NCBI RefSeq assembly: GCF_001011155.1
Contig: NZ_CP011479.1
Span: forward strand, 3,986,501-4,050,500
DNA length: 64,000 nucleotides
Origin: Hoeflea sp. IMCC20628
GTDB taxonomy: Bacteria > Pseudomonadota > Alphaproteobacteria > Rhizobiales > Rhizobiaceae
Reading direction: 5' to 3'
Made by a program: the position numbers and the translations under genes. The notes under the pieces are model-generated. The model saw nothing but the letters and a program-made list of their open reading frames with translations, was not told the DNA's origin and made no database searches. Each line of letters opens with the position of its first letter. Positions within the stretch are counted from its first letter, which is position 1. Positions 18,754 through 27,374 of the stretch are shown piece by piece.

Positions 18754-20694
18754 CTATCCGGCTTTTTGCACCCGGCTGGGATCGGGAAGAAATTTCTCGG
18801 CTTCGATTTGAGATACCGGGGGCGAAAAATAGTACCCCTGTACCAACCGTCCGCCGAGCTGTTTCACCGCAGCCAGTTCCTGCTTGGTTTCAACCCCTTC
18901 AATGACGCAGCCCAGCCCCATGTCGGAGCTGAGCGCAAGCAGGGATTTGACGATCTTGTAGCTTGCTGGATTCTGATCCAGATCGGTCACAAAGCTGCGG
19001 TCAATCTTGATTTTGGTCAAAGGCAAAGCGTGAAGCTGGCTCAGGTTGGAATAACCGGTTCCGAAATCATCAAGCGCTATGCCGCAACCGAGCCGTTTGA
19101 ATATTTCAATTCCCGCCTTGGCCTGGTTGAAATCATACATCACCGCGGTCTCGGTGATCTCCAGATCAAGGCGCCTGGGGTCGACGCCGCTCGACATGAT
19201 GATCCCGACAATGATTGCAATGCTGTCGGATGAACTGATGTCATGAGTCGACAGATTGAAGGAAAGCCCGATGTTCTCCGGCCAACTGGCGGCGGCAGTG
19301 AGCGCCTTTCTGAGCAACACACATGTGAGTGTGTTCACCAGGCCGATCCGCTCTGCAACCGGAATGAAGAGCCCCGGTGACACATTGCCGACCTCCGGGC
19401 TGGTCCAGCGCGCCAGTGCCTCGAAAGCGCGCGTCTGCTGAGTTTGCACGTCAATGATTGGCTGGAAAACCACCGTCATCTCGGCCTCGAGATCAGCCTG
19501 GCTCAACGCCTGTTCGATCTGGACGTTTTTCTCGATTTCGACAATATGGAAATCGGAAAACAGCAATGCATGGCCACGGCTGGAGCGCTTGCTTTGATAG
19601 AGTGCATAGTCTGCGCGCTCGTAGAGCTGCTTGGCACTGCATGCCAGCTCGGGGAAGACTGCAAAGCCTATCGATCCGGAAATCTGCACTGTCGCATCGG
19701 CAAGATTGAACGGGATGCGCAAGGCGGCACAAACCCGTTCACCCAACGCCAGCAACTCGTCGTCGCCGGGGCAATCCATTACGGTCAGGGCAAATTCATC
19801 CCCGCCAAGCCGGGAGACATGGATTGTCTCATCGGCAAGTGCCGCCAGTCGCAATCCAACTTCGACAAGAAGCTCGTCGCCAACCATGTGTCCATAAAGG
19901 TCATTGATTGGCTTGAAGCCATCGAGGTCGAGGACGCCGACAGCGAGGCGCCTGCTTTCCGCTTTTGAAAATGTCTCTTCAAGGTGAGCAAAGAACTGGC
20001 GGCGATTGGCAAGCCCGGTCAGACTGTCGATTTTGGCCAGACGGGCATTTTCCATGTTCACCGCTTCCAGTCTGGATCGAGCGCTGACAGCGCCGGAAAA
20101 ATAGCGGAACTGCACTCGCACCACCATCAACATGGCGATTGATACGAGCAGGGAATTGACCGCCATGCCGACAAAAGACGTGATGCCCGAGAGGCAGAAA
20201 CAGGCGATGAAGGCGGCATTGATGGCAAAGGCGGCGATAAAGGCAGCCGACGGCATCTGCTGCAAACAGACAATGACGCCAACTCCCGTTATGGCGATGA
20301 AAAAGGCGATGTTGCCTTGCATATAGGCATCGCCGTAGGGATACAGCGACGTAGCCCAGGATGTCAGGATGACGCAGAGCAAAAATGCGAATCCGTTGGT
20401 GCGCATCAGCGCCTTGCGGGCAGATTCGGCTGTTGGAACAATGTGTCTTGATCGCCACCAGCTGGCAATGCGCGCACCACAGACCACTGAAAACCCGACC
20501 GGGACATAGATCGAAAGCCATAGCGGTGCGGTGGCGTAAAATGTGATTGCCAGCACCCAGGAATTTATCAGTACAATGCAATACATCAACGGGACCTGAT
20601 TTGAGAACACCTCAAACTGGGCCTTGAGCAGGTCATCGTTGCCACCGGGAACGGACACGAGATGCTTGATGCGGGAATACAATGGTATCAACAC
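18754..20694 (-). CDS. Membrane-bound bifunctional diguanylate cyclase/phosphodiesterase (GGDEF-EAL)
   Basis: A 646-residue c-di-GMP enzyme. Residues about 35-205 form an N-terminal sensor of roughly five or six hydrophobic helices with no recognised ligand domain. After KIDSLTGLANRR comes a GGDEF domain with an intact active loop RLGGDEF (residues 297-301). An EAL domain follows with FEALARW (425-427), LEITET, ALDDFGTGYSNL, KIDRSFV and EGVET; all metal and catalytic positions I can check are present. Both activities are therefore possible, with the net direction set by the sensor. It stands alone, convergent with hemW. Confidence 0.93.
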   Translation of the reverse strand: MLIPLYSRIKHLVSVPGGNDDLLKAQFEVFSNQVPLMYCIVLINSWVLAITFYATAPLWLSIYVPVGFSVVCGARIASWWRSRHIVPTAESARKALMRTNGFAFLLCVILTSWATSLYPYGDAYMQGNIAFFIAITGVGVIVCLQQMPSAAFIAAFAINAAFIACFCLSGITSFVGMAVNSLLVSIAMLMVVRVQFRYFSGAVSARSRLEAVNMENARLAKIDSLTGLANRRQFFAHLEETFSKAESRRLAVGVLDLDGFKPINDLYGHMVGDELLVEVGLRLAALADETIHVSRLGGDEFALTVMDCPGDDELLALGERVCAALRIPFNLADATVQISGSIGFAVFPELACSAKQLYERADYALYQSKRSSRGHALLFSDFHIVEIEKNVQIEQALSQADLEAEMTVVFQPIIDVQTQQTRAFEALARWTSPEVGNVSPGLFIPVAERIGLVNTLTCVLLRKALTAAASWPENIGLSFNLSTHDISSSDSIAIIVGIIMSSGVDPRRLDLEITETAVMYDFNQAKAGIEIFKRLGCGIALDDFGTGYSNLSQLHALPLTKIKIDRSFVTDLDQNPASYKIVKSLLALSSDMGLGCVIEGVETKQELAAVKQLGGRLVQGYYFSPPVSQIEAEKFLPDPSRVQKAG

Positions 20695-21216
20695 TTTGAT
20701 CAGCCGTTGTCTTGATTTTCGCAGGAATCTATCGCGTTCTTTGGGCGACTTTACGAAGTGAGTGTTAAATTACTGTTCCAGTGCATGTATTCAGAGTTTC
20801 AATCAGGCCGATCAAGTCCAGCGGATAACGGCGATTTCGGAACGGGCCAAATCATCGTGCGATCAACAGGACAATGTTACGGTCAGAGGCCGTCTGGCCA
20901 AACAGGAGACAACGAAACTTGCTCTCTGCATTGACGTAATGACGAACCATCCAGGACGCAGAGCTATTCCTGCTTTCCCTCTCACATCTTTCCAGACTTT
21001 GAAAACTGCGCGCGGACAGGTTCAAGAGCCTGGATCGGGCAGACGGATAGAGGTCAGGGCGCCTGTCTATGCCATTTCCCGGCCCCGCCCCGTCGCTTGT
21101 CTTTCGGTGTGAACTGAAAATGAACCGGGCGTTCAGGCTGGGTTGAAATGCGGTTGCCTAGGTTGGGTCATCGAACAACAGACAGACCCGACCAACGCAC
21201 CCAAGGAAACAAGATC
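20695..21216. other. Non-coding stretch upstream of the small secreted protein gene
   Basis: No convincing gene is seen; the one longer open frame (20762-21112, plus strand) has no ribosome site or family resemblance. Near the right end TGAAC (21121-21125), a 16-base spacer and GTT (21142-21144) resemble an EcfG/RpoE2 general-stress promoter (GGAAC-N16-CGTT) placed 73 bases before the downstream ATG. The match is partial. Confidence 0.4.
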
Positions 21217-21618
21217 ATGTTCAACAAAGCACTCATCGCCGCCGCCGCCGTCAGCATTCTGGCCTCCGGCTTTGCCAGCTCAGCCGAAGCCGCTTCCAGC
21301 ACGCAACGGGACCACCGCAGCAAGGTGATTGCGCGTGATCACCGGGCTCCGGATGTTCGCGACCACAGAACCAAGGATGAGCTTCGCGATCACCGCAGCC
21401 AGCGCCGCAACGAGGTGGTCAAGGTCAACCGTGCCAAGCAGTCTTGCAACGTGGGAAAGCAGAAACTGCGGTGGAGTGGCTACAAATCGGTCAAGGCCTT
21501 TGATTGCAAGGGCACCTCCTACAGCTACCGCGCCAAAAAGGGCCACGGCATCTTCCAGGCAACGATGAATGCCTATAGCGGCAAGATGCACGTCAAATTC
21601 GTCGGCATCGCGCACTAA
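21217..21618 (+). CDS. Small secreted protein with four RDHR repeats
   Basis: I do not recognise a named family. The 133-residue product starts with a clear Sec signal peptide (ALIAAAAVSILASGFASSAEA), with cleavage predicted after residue 25. The mature N-terminus has four RDHR units at residues 31, 40, 48 and 57, spaced 8-9 residues apart, giving a charged His/Arg/Asp-rich arm. The C-terminal 60 residues contain two cysteines (77 and 97), which could form one disulfide, and an aromatic/basic stretch SYSYRAKKGHGIFQATM. The ATG at 21217 has AAGGA nine bases upstream; a longer frame from 21148 would bury the signal peptide. It is monocistronic, followed by a hairpin. Confidence 0.75.
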   Translation: MFNKALIAAAAVSILASGFASSAEAASSTQRDHRSKVIARDHRAPDVRDHRTKDELRDHRSQRRNEVVKVNRAKQSCNVGKQKLRWSGYKSVKAFDCKGTSYSYRAKKGHGIFQATMNAYSGKMHVKFVGIAH

Positions 21619-21643
21619 ACCGCAGGTCAGGCTTGCAGAGACA

Positions 21644-21676
21644 AAGGTGGTGGCCAGCAGGCTGCCACCTTCTTCG
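21644..21676 (+). terminator. Terminator-like hairpin after the RDHR-repeat gene
   Basis: GGTGGC (21649-21654) pairs with GCCACC (21664-21669) around a nine-base loop. An alternative register pairs AAGGTGG with CCACCTT. A pyrimidine-rich CTTCTTCGTTT follows. It lies 26 bases after the stop codon. Confidence 0.45.
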
Positions 21677-21839
21677 TTTCCCAAGATCGGCGCAGACCTG
21701 CATGGTGACGGCTCCCGCCGATTTTCAGCCGTTCCTGTCAGGATCGCACCACTGGTGTGGCCAACAGGCAAGTTTCTGCCTAAACACATTCTGGCCAACG
21801 GGTGGTACTTCCGGATGCCCCGATCCGAGCGGAGCGAAA

Positions 21840-22796
21840 ATGACGCGCAAGACATCAAAAGCTTCAAGCAATGCCGAAAGCCAGCAAGTTGCTGCCGCCG
21901 AGCCCGTGCGGACATTTCGCATCGGTGTGCACGACATCGCGGCGCGGCCGGTGGCGCCGGGGCTTTATCTGGTCTCCACACCCATCGGCAATCTGGGCGA
22001 CATGACCATCCGCGGTCTGGAAACGCTGGCCGGCGCTGACCTCATCGCCTGTGAGGATACGCGTGTCAGCCGGGTGCTACTCACTCGCTACGGCATCGCC
22101 ACCCGTCCTTACGCCTATCACGAACACAATGCGGAGCGTGTCGGACCGAAGCTGATGGAAGCGCTGGAAGCCGGGAAAAGCGTTGCGCTGATTTCCGATG
22201 CGGGCACACCGCTGATCTCCGACCCGGGCTACAGGCTCTCACAGACCGCGATCGAGGCAGGCGTGCCGGTGATCCCGATCCCTGGCGCCTCGGCGCCGAT
22301 GGCCGCACTTGTAGCCTCGGGCCTGCCCAGTGATGCGTTCCTGTTTGCCGGATTCCTGCCATCCAAGGACAAGGCGCGGCGCGACCGGCTGGCAAGTTTC
22401 GCCACGACCGAAGCGACGATGATGTTCTTCGAAAGCCCGAACCGGCTGGCGGCCTGCCTGAAATCCGCAGCCGACGTTCTCGGCACGGACCGGCCCGCTG
22501 CCGTGTGCCGGGAACTGACCAAGGCCTATGAAGAGATCCGGCGCGGTACGCTGGGCGAGCTTGCCGCACAGTATGAAGACGAGAATGTGCGCGGCGAGAT
22601 CGTGCTGGCGATCGGCCCCGGCTCGACGCCCTTGCCGTCTGAAGACGATGTCGATGTGCTGCTGGCCAAGCTTGCAGCCGATCTGCCTGCCGGCAAGGCG
22701 GCGACCGAAGCCGCCCGTTTGACCGGGGTGCCGCGCAAGGATCTGTATCAGCGGCTGCTCGACATGAAGGATCTCGCTGCAAAAAATCCGGATTGA
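21840..22796 (+). CDS. rsmI: 16S rRNA (cytidine(1402)-2'-O)-methyltransferase
   Basis: A 318-residue tetrapyrrole-methylase-fold enzyme that methylates the 2'-OH of C1402 in 16S rRNA. The first motif is GLYLVSTPIGNLGDMTIRGL, followed by IACEDTRVSRVLL, the SAM-contacting ALISDAGTPLISDPGYRL and IPGASAPMAALVASGLP. MFFESPNRL and VCRELTKAYEE are further signatures. I chose ATG 21840 because GGAG lies just upstream; the frame is open further back to 21633 but that part looks non-coding. The N-terminal 35 residues are a polar extension. yraN follows 11 bases later. Confidence 0.96.
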   Translation: MTRKTSKASSNAESQQVAAAEPVRTFRIGVHDIAARPVAPGLYLVSTPIGNLGDMTIRGLETLAGADLIACEDTRVSRVLLTRYGIATRPYAYHEHNAERVGPKLMEALEAGKSVALISDAGTPLISDPGYRLSQTAIEAGVPVIPIPGASAPMAALVASGLPSDAFLFAGFLPSKDKARRDRLASFATTEATMMFFESPNRLAACLKSAADVLGTDRPAAVCRELTKAYEEIRRGTLGELAAQYEDENVRGEIVLAIGPGSTPLPSEDDVDVLLAKLAADLPAGKAATEAARLTGVPRKDLYQRLLDMKDLAAKNPD

Positions 22797-22807
22797 AAGG
22801 ATGAGGC

Positions 22808-23176
22808 GTGAGTTCGGATGACAGACTCAACAGCAAGCGCCGCTCCGAGCGCAAGGGCCGCCGCGCCGAGTGGTTTGCGGCGCTTGCCCTGATGCTCAAG
22901 GGCTACCGGATAGCCGCCATGCGCTACCGCACTCCGGTGGGCGAAATCGATCTGGTGGCGCGCAAGGGCGATCTGATTGCCTTCGTCGAAGTCAAGGCGC
23001 GCCGCGAGCTGGCCTTGGGCGTTGATGCCGTGAGCTATCCGGCACAAAGGCGCATCGCGGCGGCCGGAGAATTGTTCATCAGCCGGCAAAAGGACTCCGC
23101 CCGGCTCTCATGGCGGCATGATATTGTGGTGGTGAGCCCGTGGAGGTGGCCGGTGCATCTTGAGGATGCGTTTTAG
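22808..23176 (+). CDS. YraN/UPF0102 family nuclease-fold protein
   Basis: A 122-residue protein with a predicted restriction-endonuclease-like (Holliday-junction-resolvase-like) fold; its biochemical role is not settled. The core motif GEIDLVARKGDLIAFVEVKA has the E-x-D ... E-x-K catalytic arrangement. It starts at GTG with AAGGATGAGG immediately upstream and forms an operon with rsmI. In related rhizobia gshB usually follows directly; here gshB is 9.3 kb further on. Its last 69 bases overlap a candidate opposite-strand gene. Confidence 0.9.
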   Translation: MSSDDRLNSKRRSERKGRRAEWFAALALMLKGYRIAAMRYRTPVGEIDLVARKGDLIAFVEVKARRELALGVDAVSYPAQRRIAAAGELFISRQKDSARLSWRHDIVVVSPWRWPVHLEDAF

Positions 23177-23422
23177 GTCTGCCTGTTGGCGAGGGATCTG
23201 CGCTTGGACGTCAGGCTGTTGCTGCCAGGGGGACATGCGATAAAACGTCCTTCCTGCCGCACCGATACCGGATGCCACCCAGTCCACAATCAGGTAAATC
23301 AGCCGGGCGCCTGCTCCGCCATGCAGCTCCATGAAGGCGTCCTCTTCTCGCAGCGCTTGGGCCGGTCTGGCCTGCGGAAACGGACACTCGCCGGTTCTTC
23401 TGGTGTTCCTGAGTATCAGCAT
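23108..23422 (-). CDS. Candidate small protein, divergent from the LysR gene
   Basis: No family is recognised. The case for a gene is the ribosome site: on the minus strand GGGAGG lies six bases before the ATG at 23422, stronger than that of most neighbours, and the frame runs 104 codons. The product begins MLILRNTRRTGECPF, has a mildly hydrophobic LIYLIVDWVASGIGAAG segment in the middle and a basic, His/Pro-rich tail. Its 3' end overlaps the end of yraN antisense by 69 bases. It is divergent from the LysR regulator, the position of many LysR targets. It could still be chance. Confidence 0.45.
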   Translation of the reverse strand: MLILRNTRRTGECPFPQARPAQALREEDAFMELHGGAGARLIYLIVDWVASGIGAAGRTFYRMSPWQQQPDVQAQIPRQQADLKRILKMHRPPPRAHHHNIMPP

Positions 23423-23528
23423 GATCCGCCTCCCCTGAAAGGATGTGGCCACGCGACGGGCTTGACCTGCTGCCAACTTAGTGGCTGGTTGGACCGCACG
23501 GAATGAAACAGTTTGAACGGATCTTTTC

Positions 23529-24347
23529 ATGAATGAAACGAACGCAGACTGGGGCGACCTTCGTCTGTTTCTCGCGGTGGCGCGCGAAGGCGGGCTGTCG
23601 CCGGCAGCGCGAGCGACCGGGCGCAGCGCCGCGACACTAGGGCGGCGCATGTTGGCGCTAGAACGGTCTCTCGGTCGGGAATTGTTCATCCGGCACGAGC
23701 GCGGCTACGAGATGACGGCCGAAGCGCGCCAACTGGTTGAGGAACTGAGCCAGATAGAGACCCGCATCACCAGGCTGACGGCCACACCGGGCGAGGCCGA
23801 GCGGCCGTTGATCAAGGTTTCAGCCGGCACATGGACCACGCTGGTCCTGCTCGACAATCTGGACGAGATCACCGGCGCCCCGGCAGATATCCGGCTCCGT
23901 TTCATCTCGGCCGAATCCGCCTTGAACATAGCCCGCCGCGAGGTTGCCATCGGAATCCGCAACGCGCGCCCGACCGATACCAGCCTTGCCGGGCGCGCGC
24001 TGTCGCGTGTCGAATTTGCGCCTTATGCGAAGGCCGGCGCCCCGGACCGCTGGATCAAGGTGATGGCCGACACACCCTCGGCGCGATGGCTCGACAAGAT
24101 GATCGGCACCGACGCCGTCTGTGAGGTCAACGCCCCGCGCAACAGCCTCGATCTAGCGCTTGCCGGCAAGGGCATCGCCCTGCTGCCGACATTCATCGGC
24201 GACCGCCAGAAAACGCTCAGGCAGACGGGCGGCACCATCCCCGAACTGTCGCACGACCGCTGGATCGTCACGCATCAGGATGATCGCCACCTGCCCGAAG
24301 TCAGAAGCACCATCGACCGGCTTTGCAAGGTGCTTGGGCGGCGTTAG
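23529..24347 (+). CDS. LysR-family transcriptional regulator
   Basis: A 272-residue regulator. The N-terminal winged helix-turn-helix is clear (DLRLFLAVAREGGLSPAARATGRSAATLGRRMLALERSLGRELF), split here as DLRLFLAVAREGG and SAATLGRRMLALERSLG. The effector domain is shorter than the usual 200 residues, as in the small alphaproteobacterial LysR subgroup. The ligand is unknown. It is divergent from a small candidate gene, with about 100 bases between, and is followed after 320 bases by a metallo-beta-lactamase-fold gene. It marks the left edge of the block that separates yraN from gshB. Confidence 0.9.
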   Translation: MNETNADWGDLRLFLAVAREGGLSPAARATGRSAATLGRRMLALERSLGRELFIRHERGYEMTAEARQLVEELSQIETRITRLTATPGEAERPLIKVSAGTWTTLVLLDNLDEITGAPADIRLRFISAESALNIARREVAIGIRNARPTDTSLAGRALSRVEFAPYAKAGAPDRWIKVMADTPSARWLDKMIGTDAVCEVNAPRNSLDLALAGKGIALLPTFIGDRQKTLRQTGGTIPELSHDRWIVTHQDDRHLPEVRSTIDRLCKVLGRR

Positions 24348-24667
24348 CGCCAGAAGGCGGCAAGTGCAGGCTGGTCATGTGTCTGCGATCCAACGGTAGA
24401 GACCTGGCCCAACTGTGCGGGGTTCATTCTCGAGACAGAAATCCACGGTTCGCTGCCATTTGGCAGCATCCAGGGCGCCAACCTCTAGCATGTGTTTTAG
24501 CGGCGGTGTCGTGGCGGCCTACTTCAAGGCCCACCGCCCGGCCTGCCCGTCCCCCCAAATAAACTCGGCAAAAATGCATATTGAAACTTTTTATCGATTA
24601 TTTCTTCCGCATAGGTAAAATTAGCCTGTCCGGCACTTCATCCGGTCGAACGAATGGGAGGAATATG
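24348..24667. other. Intergenic region before the MBL-fold gene
   Basis: No gene is supported. The last 120 bases are AT-richer than the surroundings (around 24550-24625), as expected for the promoter of the downstream gene, and end in a GGGAGG ribosome site. Confidence 0.5.
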
Positions 24668-25732
24668 ATGTTGTTACCTAGGCATATCTTGGGCGTAGTC
24701 GGCGTGTGGGTTGAACTGATGGCAGGCGGGATCGGGGCAAATGCGGCTCCATGTCTCGAGGTCACTCTGACCGGCACGCAGGGCGGCCCTCCGGTGTTCA
24801 ATGGACAGGCAGGCGCAGGCACGCTTGTCCGCTATGGCGATGATGCCAACAAATGTTCGGACGTGATGCTGCAGTTTGATGCCGGGCGCGGCACCCTTCA
24901 GCAATTGTCGAAGCTCAACGTGCCCGTCGGCAAGATCAACGCCGTATTCCTGACCCATATCCATTCCGATCACACCGACGGACTTGCCGATCTGGTGCAG
25001 GTCCGATGGCATTTCGGATCGGCGGGACCGAAAGTCGATCTCGTCTGCAGTGCGGATGTCGAGGCCAAGCCGGGCCACGTGGCCAGTTGCGCCAATCTCG
25101 CAACGCATCTGGGAGATTCCTACATAGCCTCGGGCGAGATAGCCCAGCGTCTGGCCGAAAATCCGAAGCGACTGCCGGGCGGACCTGCCGAATTGCTGAA
25201 CGTCAGCACCTTTGATGGAACGGCAGAAGGCCAGGAGGTCTGGCGTTCGGGCGACGTGGTCGTCTCAGCGGTCACCTCACGCCATATCGCCGGGCATGCG
25301 TCCTACCGGGTCGACACGCCTGCAGGCAGCGTCGTCATCGGCGGAGACGCCGGCAATGATCTGCCCGCCCCACCGCGGGACTCGTCCACATCGGCCTCAG
25401 TCGAAACTCTGGCCAAGGACGCTGATGTGGTGGTGCACTCGACCATCCATCCGGTGATGGGACCGGACAAGGACAGCGGCTTTCCGCCGCCGGTATTTTA
25501 CCGTCAGGCCACGGCCTCCGATCTCGGCGCGATGTCGCAGCGCGCAGGCGTCAAGCATTTGATGCTGACCCATCTGATCCCGCCTCTGGGCGCCAAGAAC
25601 CAGGGGCCCTACAAAGTTCCGGGCGGCGGACTGACACAGGCCGACTATGCCGATGCTGCAAAGGGTGCCGGCTTTGAAGGGAATATCGTCGTCGGAACCG
25701 ATCTGGCAACGCTCCGGCTTCCAGCTGAATAA
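24668..25732 (+). CDS. Secreted metallo-beta-lactamase-fold hydrolase
   Basis: A 354-residue MBL-superfamily protein with a predicted N-terminal signal sequence (hydrophobic stretch up to GANAAPC). The zinc motif is THIHSDHTDG (HxHxDH), with further ligands expected in SRHIAGHASY, IGGDAGND and MLTHLIPP. The layout resembles RNase Z/arylsulfatase-type MBL proteins, but a periplasmic location argues against RNA as substrate. The ATG at 24668 has GGGAGG six bases upstream; a second ATG three bases earlier is too close. It is monocistronic: a strong terminator follows. The substrate is unknown. Confidence 0.88.
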   Translation: MLLPRHILGVVGVWVELMAGGIGANAAPCLEVTLTGTQGGPPVFNGQAGAGTLVRYGDDANKCSDVMLQFDAGRGTLQQLSKLNVPVGKINAVFLTHIHSDHTDGLADLVQVRWHFGSAGPKVDLVCSADVEAKPGHVASCANLATHLGDSYIASGEIAQRLAENPKRLPGGPAELLNVSTFDGTAEGQEVWRSGDVVVSAVTSRHIAGHASYRVDTPAGSVVIGGDAGNDLPAPPRDSSTSASVETLAKDADVVVHSTIHPVMGPDKDSGFPPPVFYRQATASDLGAMSQRAGVKHLMLTHLIPPLGAKNQGPYKVPGGGLTQADYADAAKGAGFEGNIVVGTDLATLRLPAE

Positions 25733-25751
25733 TGTGTTGAGAATGACAATT

Positions 25752-25783
25752 GCAGGCGGGGCATCAGATACCCCGCCTGCTTT
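25752..25783 (+). terminator. Rho-independent terminator of the MBL-fold gene
   Basis: GCAGGCGGGG (25752-25761) and CCCCGCCTGC (25771-25780) form a perfect 10-bp stem with a nine-base loop, followed by TTT. It starts 19 bases after the stop codon. Confidence 0.85.
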
Positions 25784-26130
25784 GCAGAAAGACCGTTGAG
25801 GCGCGTCTTTCGTGGTGCTGCGAGATCCCTGTCAGTCCCTTACGCAGCCGGTGCATTGCGGCGGCGGGATACCCCTTCGTCAGCCGGAAAATCAGGTCCA
25901 GCACGACAGTCCTGATGTTCGCCGGGGCACTTCCCGGATGCGTTTGAGATGGAACCCGCTTCGAACCACGCCGTACGAAATGGCGTAATCACCTTCAGCC
26001 CAAGCAGGCAGGGTACGAGCGGCAAAATGGCCGAGTTCTGCTCCTCCCAATCGAAGATTTTTCCGACGCTGCAGACATCTCGGAGGTGGATGAAGCCGAT
26101 GCACCGGACTCAGCTCAAATCCCATTTTGG

Positions 26131-26159
26131 TTTCATTTATTTTCGTTTGACATTCGGTT
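26131..26159 (+). promoter_or_regulatory. Repeated TTTCGTT-like boxes, possible GlpR (DeoR-family) site
   Basis: TTTCATT (26131-26137), TTTCGTT (26141-26147) and TTCGGTT (26153-26159) are near-copies within 29 bases in an AT-rich patch, 130 bases before glpS. Such TTTCGTT boxes are typical of DeoR-type glycerol repressor operators. The rest of the 25.78-26.29 kb gap shows no gene. The repressor itself is not in this window. Confidence 0.35.
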
Positions 26160-26288
26160 AAGGTTCCTTTTATCTTCATCGAATTCGGGAATGCGGGTGC
26201 ATACTCACCTGCGGCGAGCATTGTGGACGGCCAGACAATTGTGGTGGCTCTGCAATCTGGAGGCGAGGCTTGGGAGGGCTTCTTCTAC

Positions 26289-27365
26289 ATGCTGGAACTG
26301 GACAACGTCTCCAAGGTTTACAACGGGGAAGCGCATATCAGTGACGTTTCGCTGCGGCTGGAAAGTGGTACGCTGAACGTGCTGCTGGGCCCAACCTTGT
26401 CGGGCAAGACCAGCCTTATGCGGATCATGGCCGGCCTCGACCGCCCGACACGCGGACGCGTGCTGAGTGATGGACAGGATGTGACCGGTCAGGCGGTGCA
26501 AAAGCGCAACGTCGCCATGGTCTACCAGCAATTCATCAATTACCCGGCGATGACGGTCTATGAAAACATCGCCTCGCCGCTTCGCATCTCCGGCGCCGAC
26601 AAGGCGACGATCGAGCGCGAAGTGGCCCGCGCCTCGGACCTGTTGCGGCTGGGCCCCTATCTGCAACGCATGCCACTCAATCTGTCGGGCGGGCAACAGC
26701 AGCGCACGGCGCTGGCGCGGGCCATCGTCAAGAAGGCTGGCCTGGTGCTGCTCGATGAGCCGTTGGCCAATCTCGATTACAAGTTGCGCGAGGAATTGCG
26801 CGCCGAACTGCCGAAGATTTTCTCGGAATCGGGCGCGATCTTCGTTTACGCCACCACCGAACCGTCCGAGGCATTGCTGCTGGGCGGCGACACGGCGACG
26901 TTGAGCGAAGGCCGTATCACCCAGTTCGGGCCGACGGTCGATGTGTTCCGCGATCCGGTGGATCTGGTGACGGCGCAGACATTCTCCGATCCGCCGATGA
27001 ACCTGCTTCCAATGGAGAAGAAACAGGGCAATTTCATCAAGCAGGGCGTGCGCGACATCCCGGTTCCGGCCGCACTTTCGCATCTTGCCGACGGCCCCTG
27101 CACGCTGGGTTTCCGTCCGCACAATCTCTCGCCTGTTGCCGGTGCAGGCACGACACCGCTGTCAGCTGAAGTGATGGTGACCGAAATCACCGGATCGGAA
27201 AGCTATGTTCATCTTATTCATGAAGACCAGCGATGGGTGATGCTGACCAAGGGCATCCACGACATCGACGCGGGCGAGATGATGGACGTGCATCTCGATA
27301 CGGCTCACCTGCTGGTGTTTGATCGCGACGGGCGCACGGTTCGCGCCCAACCAGCGGGAGCATGA
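26289..27365 (+). CDS. glpS: Glycerol ABC importer ATPase GlpS
   Basis: A 358-residue ATPase of the rhizobial glycerol transporter GlpSTPQUV. It has Walker A GPTLSGKT (34-41), the Q-loop YQQFINYPAMTVYENI, an intact signature LSGGQ (132-136), Walker B LVLLDEP and a D-loop ANLD. The switch region reads YATTEPSEAL where YVTHDQ is usual, so the H-loop histidine is Thr190. A C-terminal OB-type regulatory domain follows. I chose ATG 26289 with GGGAGGG upstream at about ten bases; the frame is open to 26223. It is the first gene of the operon here; glpD, which precedes glpS in R. leguminosarum, is absent. Confidence 0.93.
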   Translation: MLELDNVSKVYNGEAHISDVSLRLESGTLNVLLGPTLSGKTSLMRIMAGLDRPTRGRVLSDGQDVTGQAVQKRNVAMVYQQFINYPAMTVYENIASPLRISGADKATIEREVARASDLLRLGPYLQRMPLNLSGGQQQRTALARAIVKKAGLVLLDEPLANLDYKLREELRAELPKIFSESGAIFVYATTEPSEALLLGGDTATLSEGRITQFGPTVDVFRDPVDLVTAQTFSDPPMNLLPMEKKQGNFIKQGVRDIPVPAALSHLADGPCTLGFRPHNLSPVAGAGTTPLSAEVMVTEITGSESYVHLIHEDQRWVMLTKGIHDIDAGEMMDVHLDTAHLLVFDRDGRTVRAQPAGA

Positions 27366-27374
27366 GGAAACACC

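Noticed and set aside
20762-21112. 116-codon frame in the gap after the GGDEF-EAL gene
   Set aside because: No ribosome site, low-complexity composition and no resemblance to a known family.
26261-26288. Longer start for glpS at 26223
   Set aside because: The added 22 residues precede the GGGAGGG ribosome site and are unlike other GlpS proteins.
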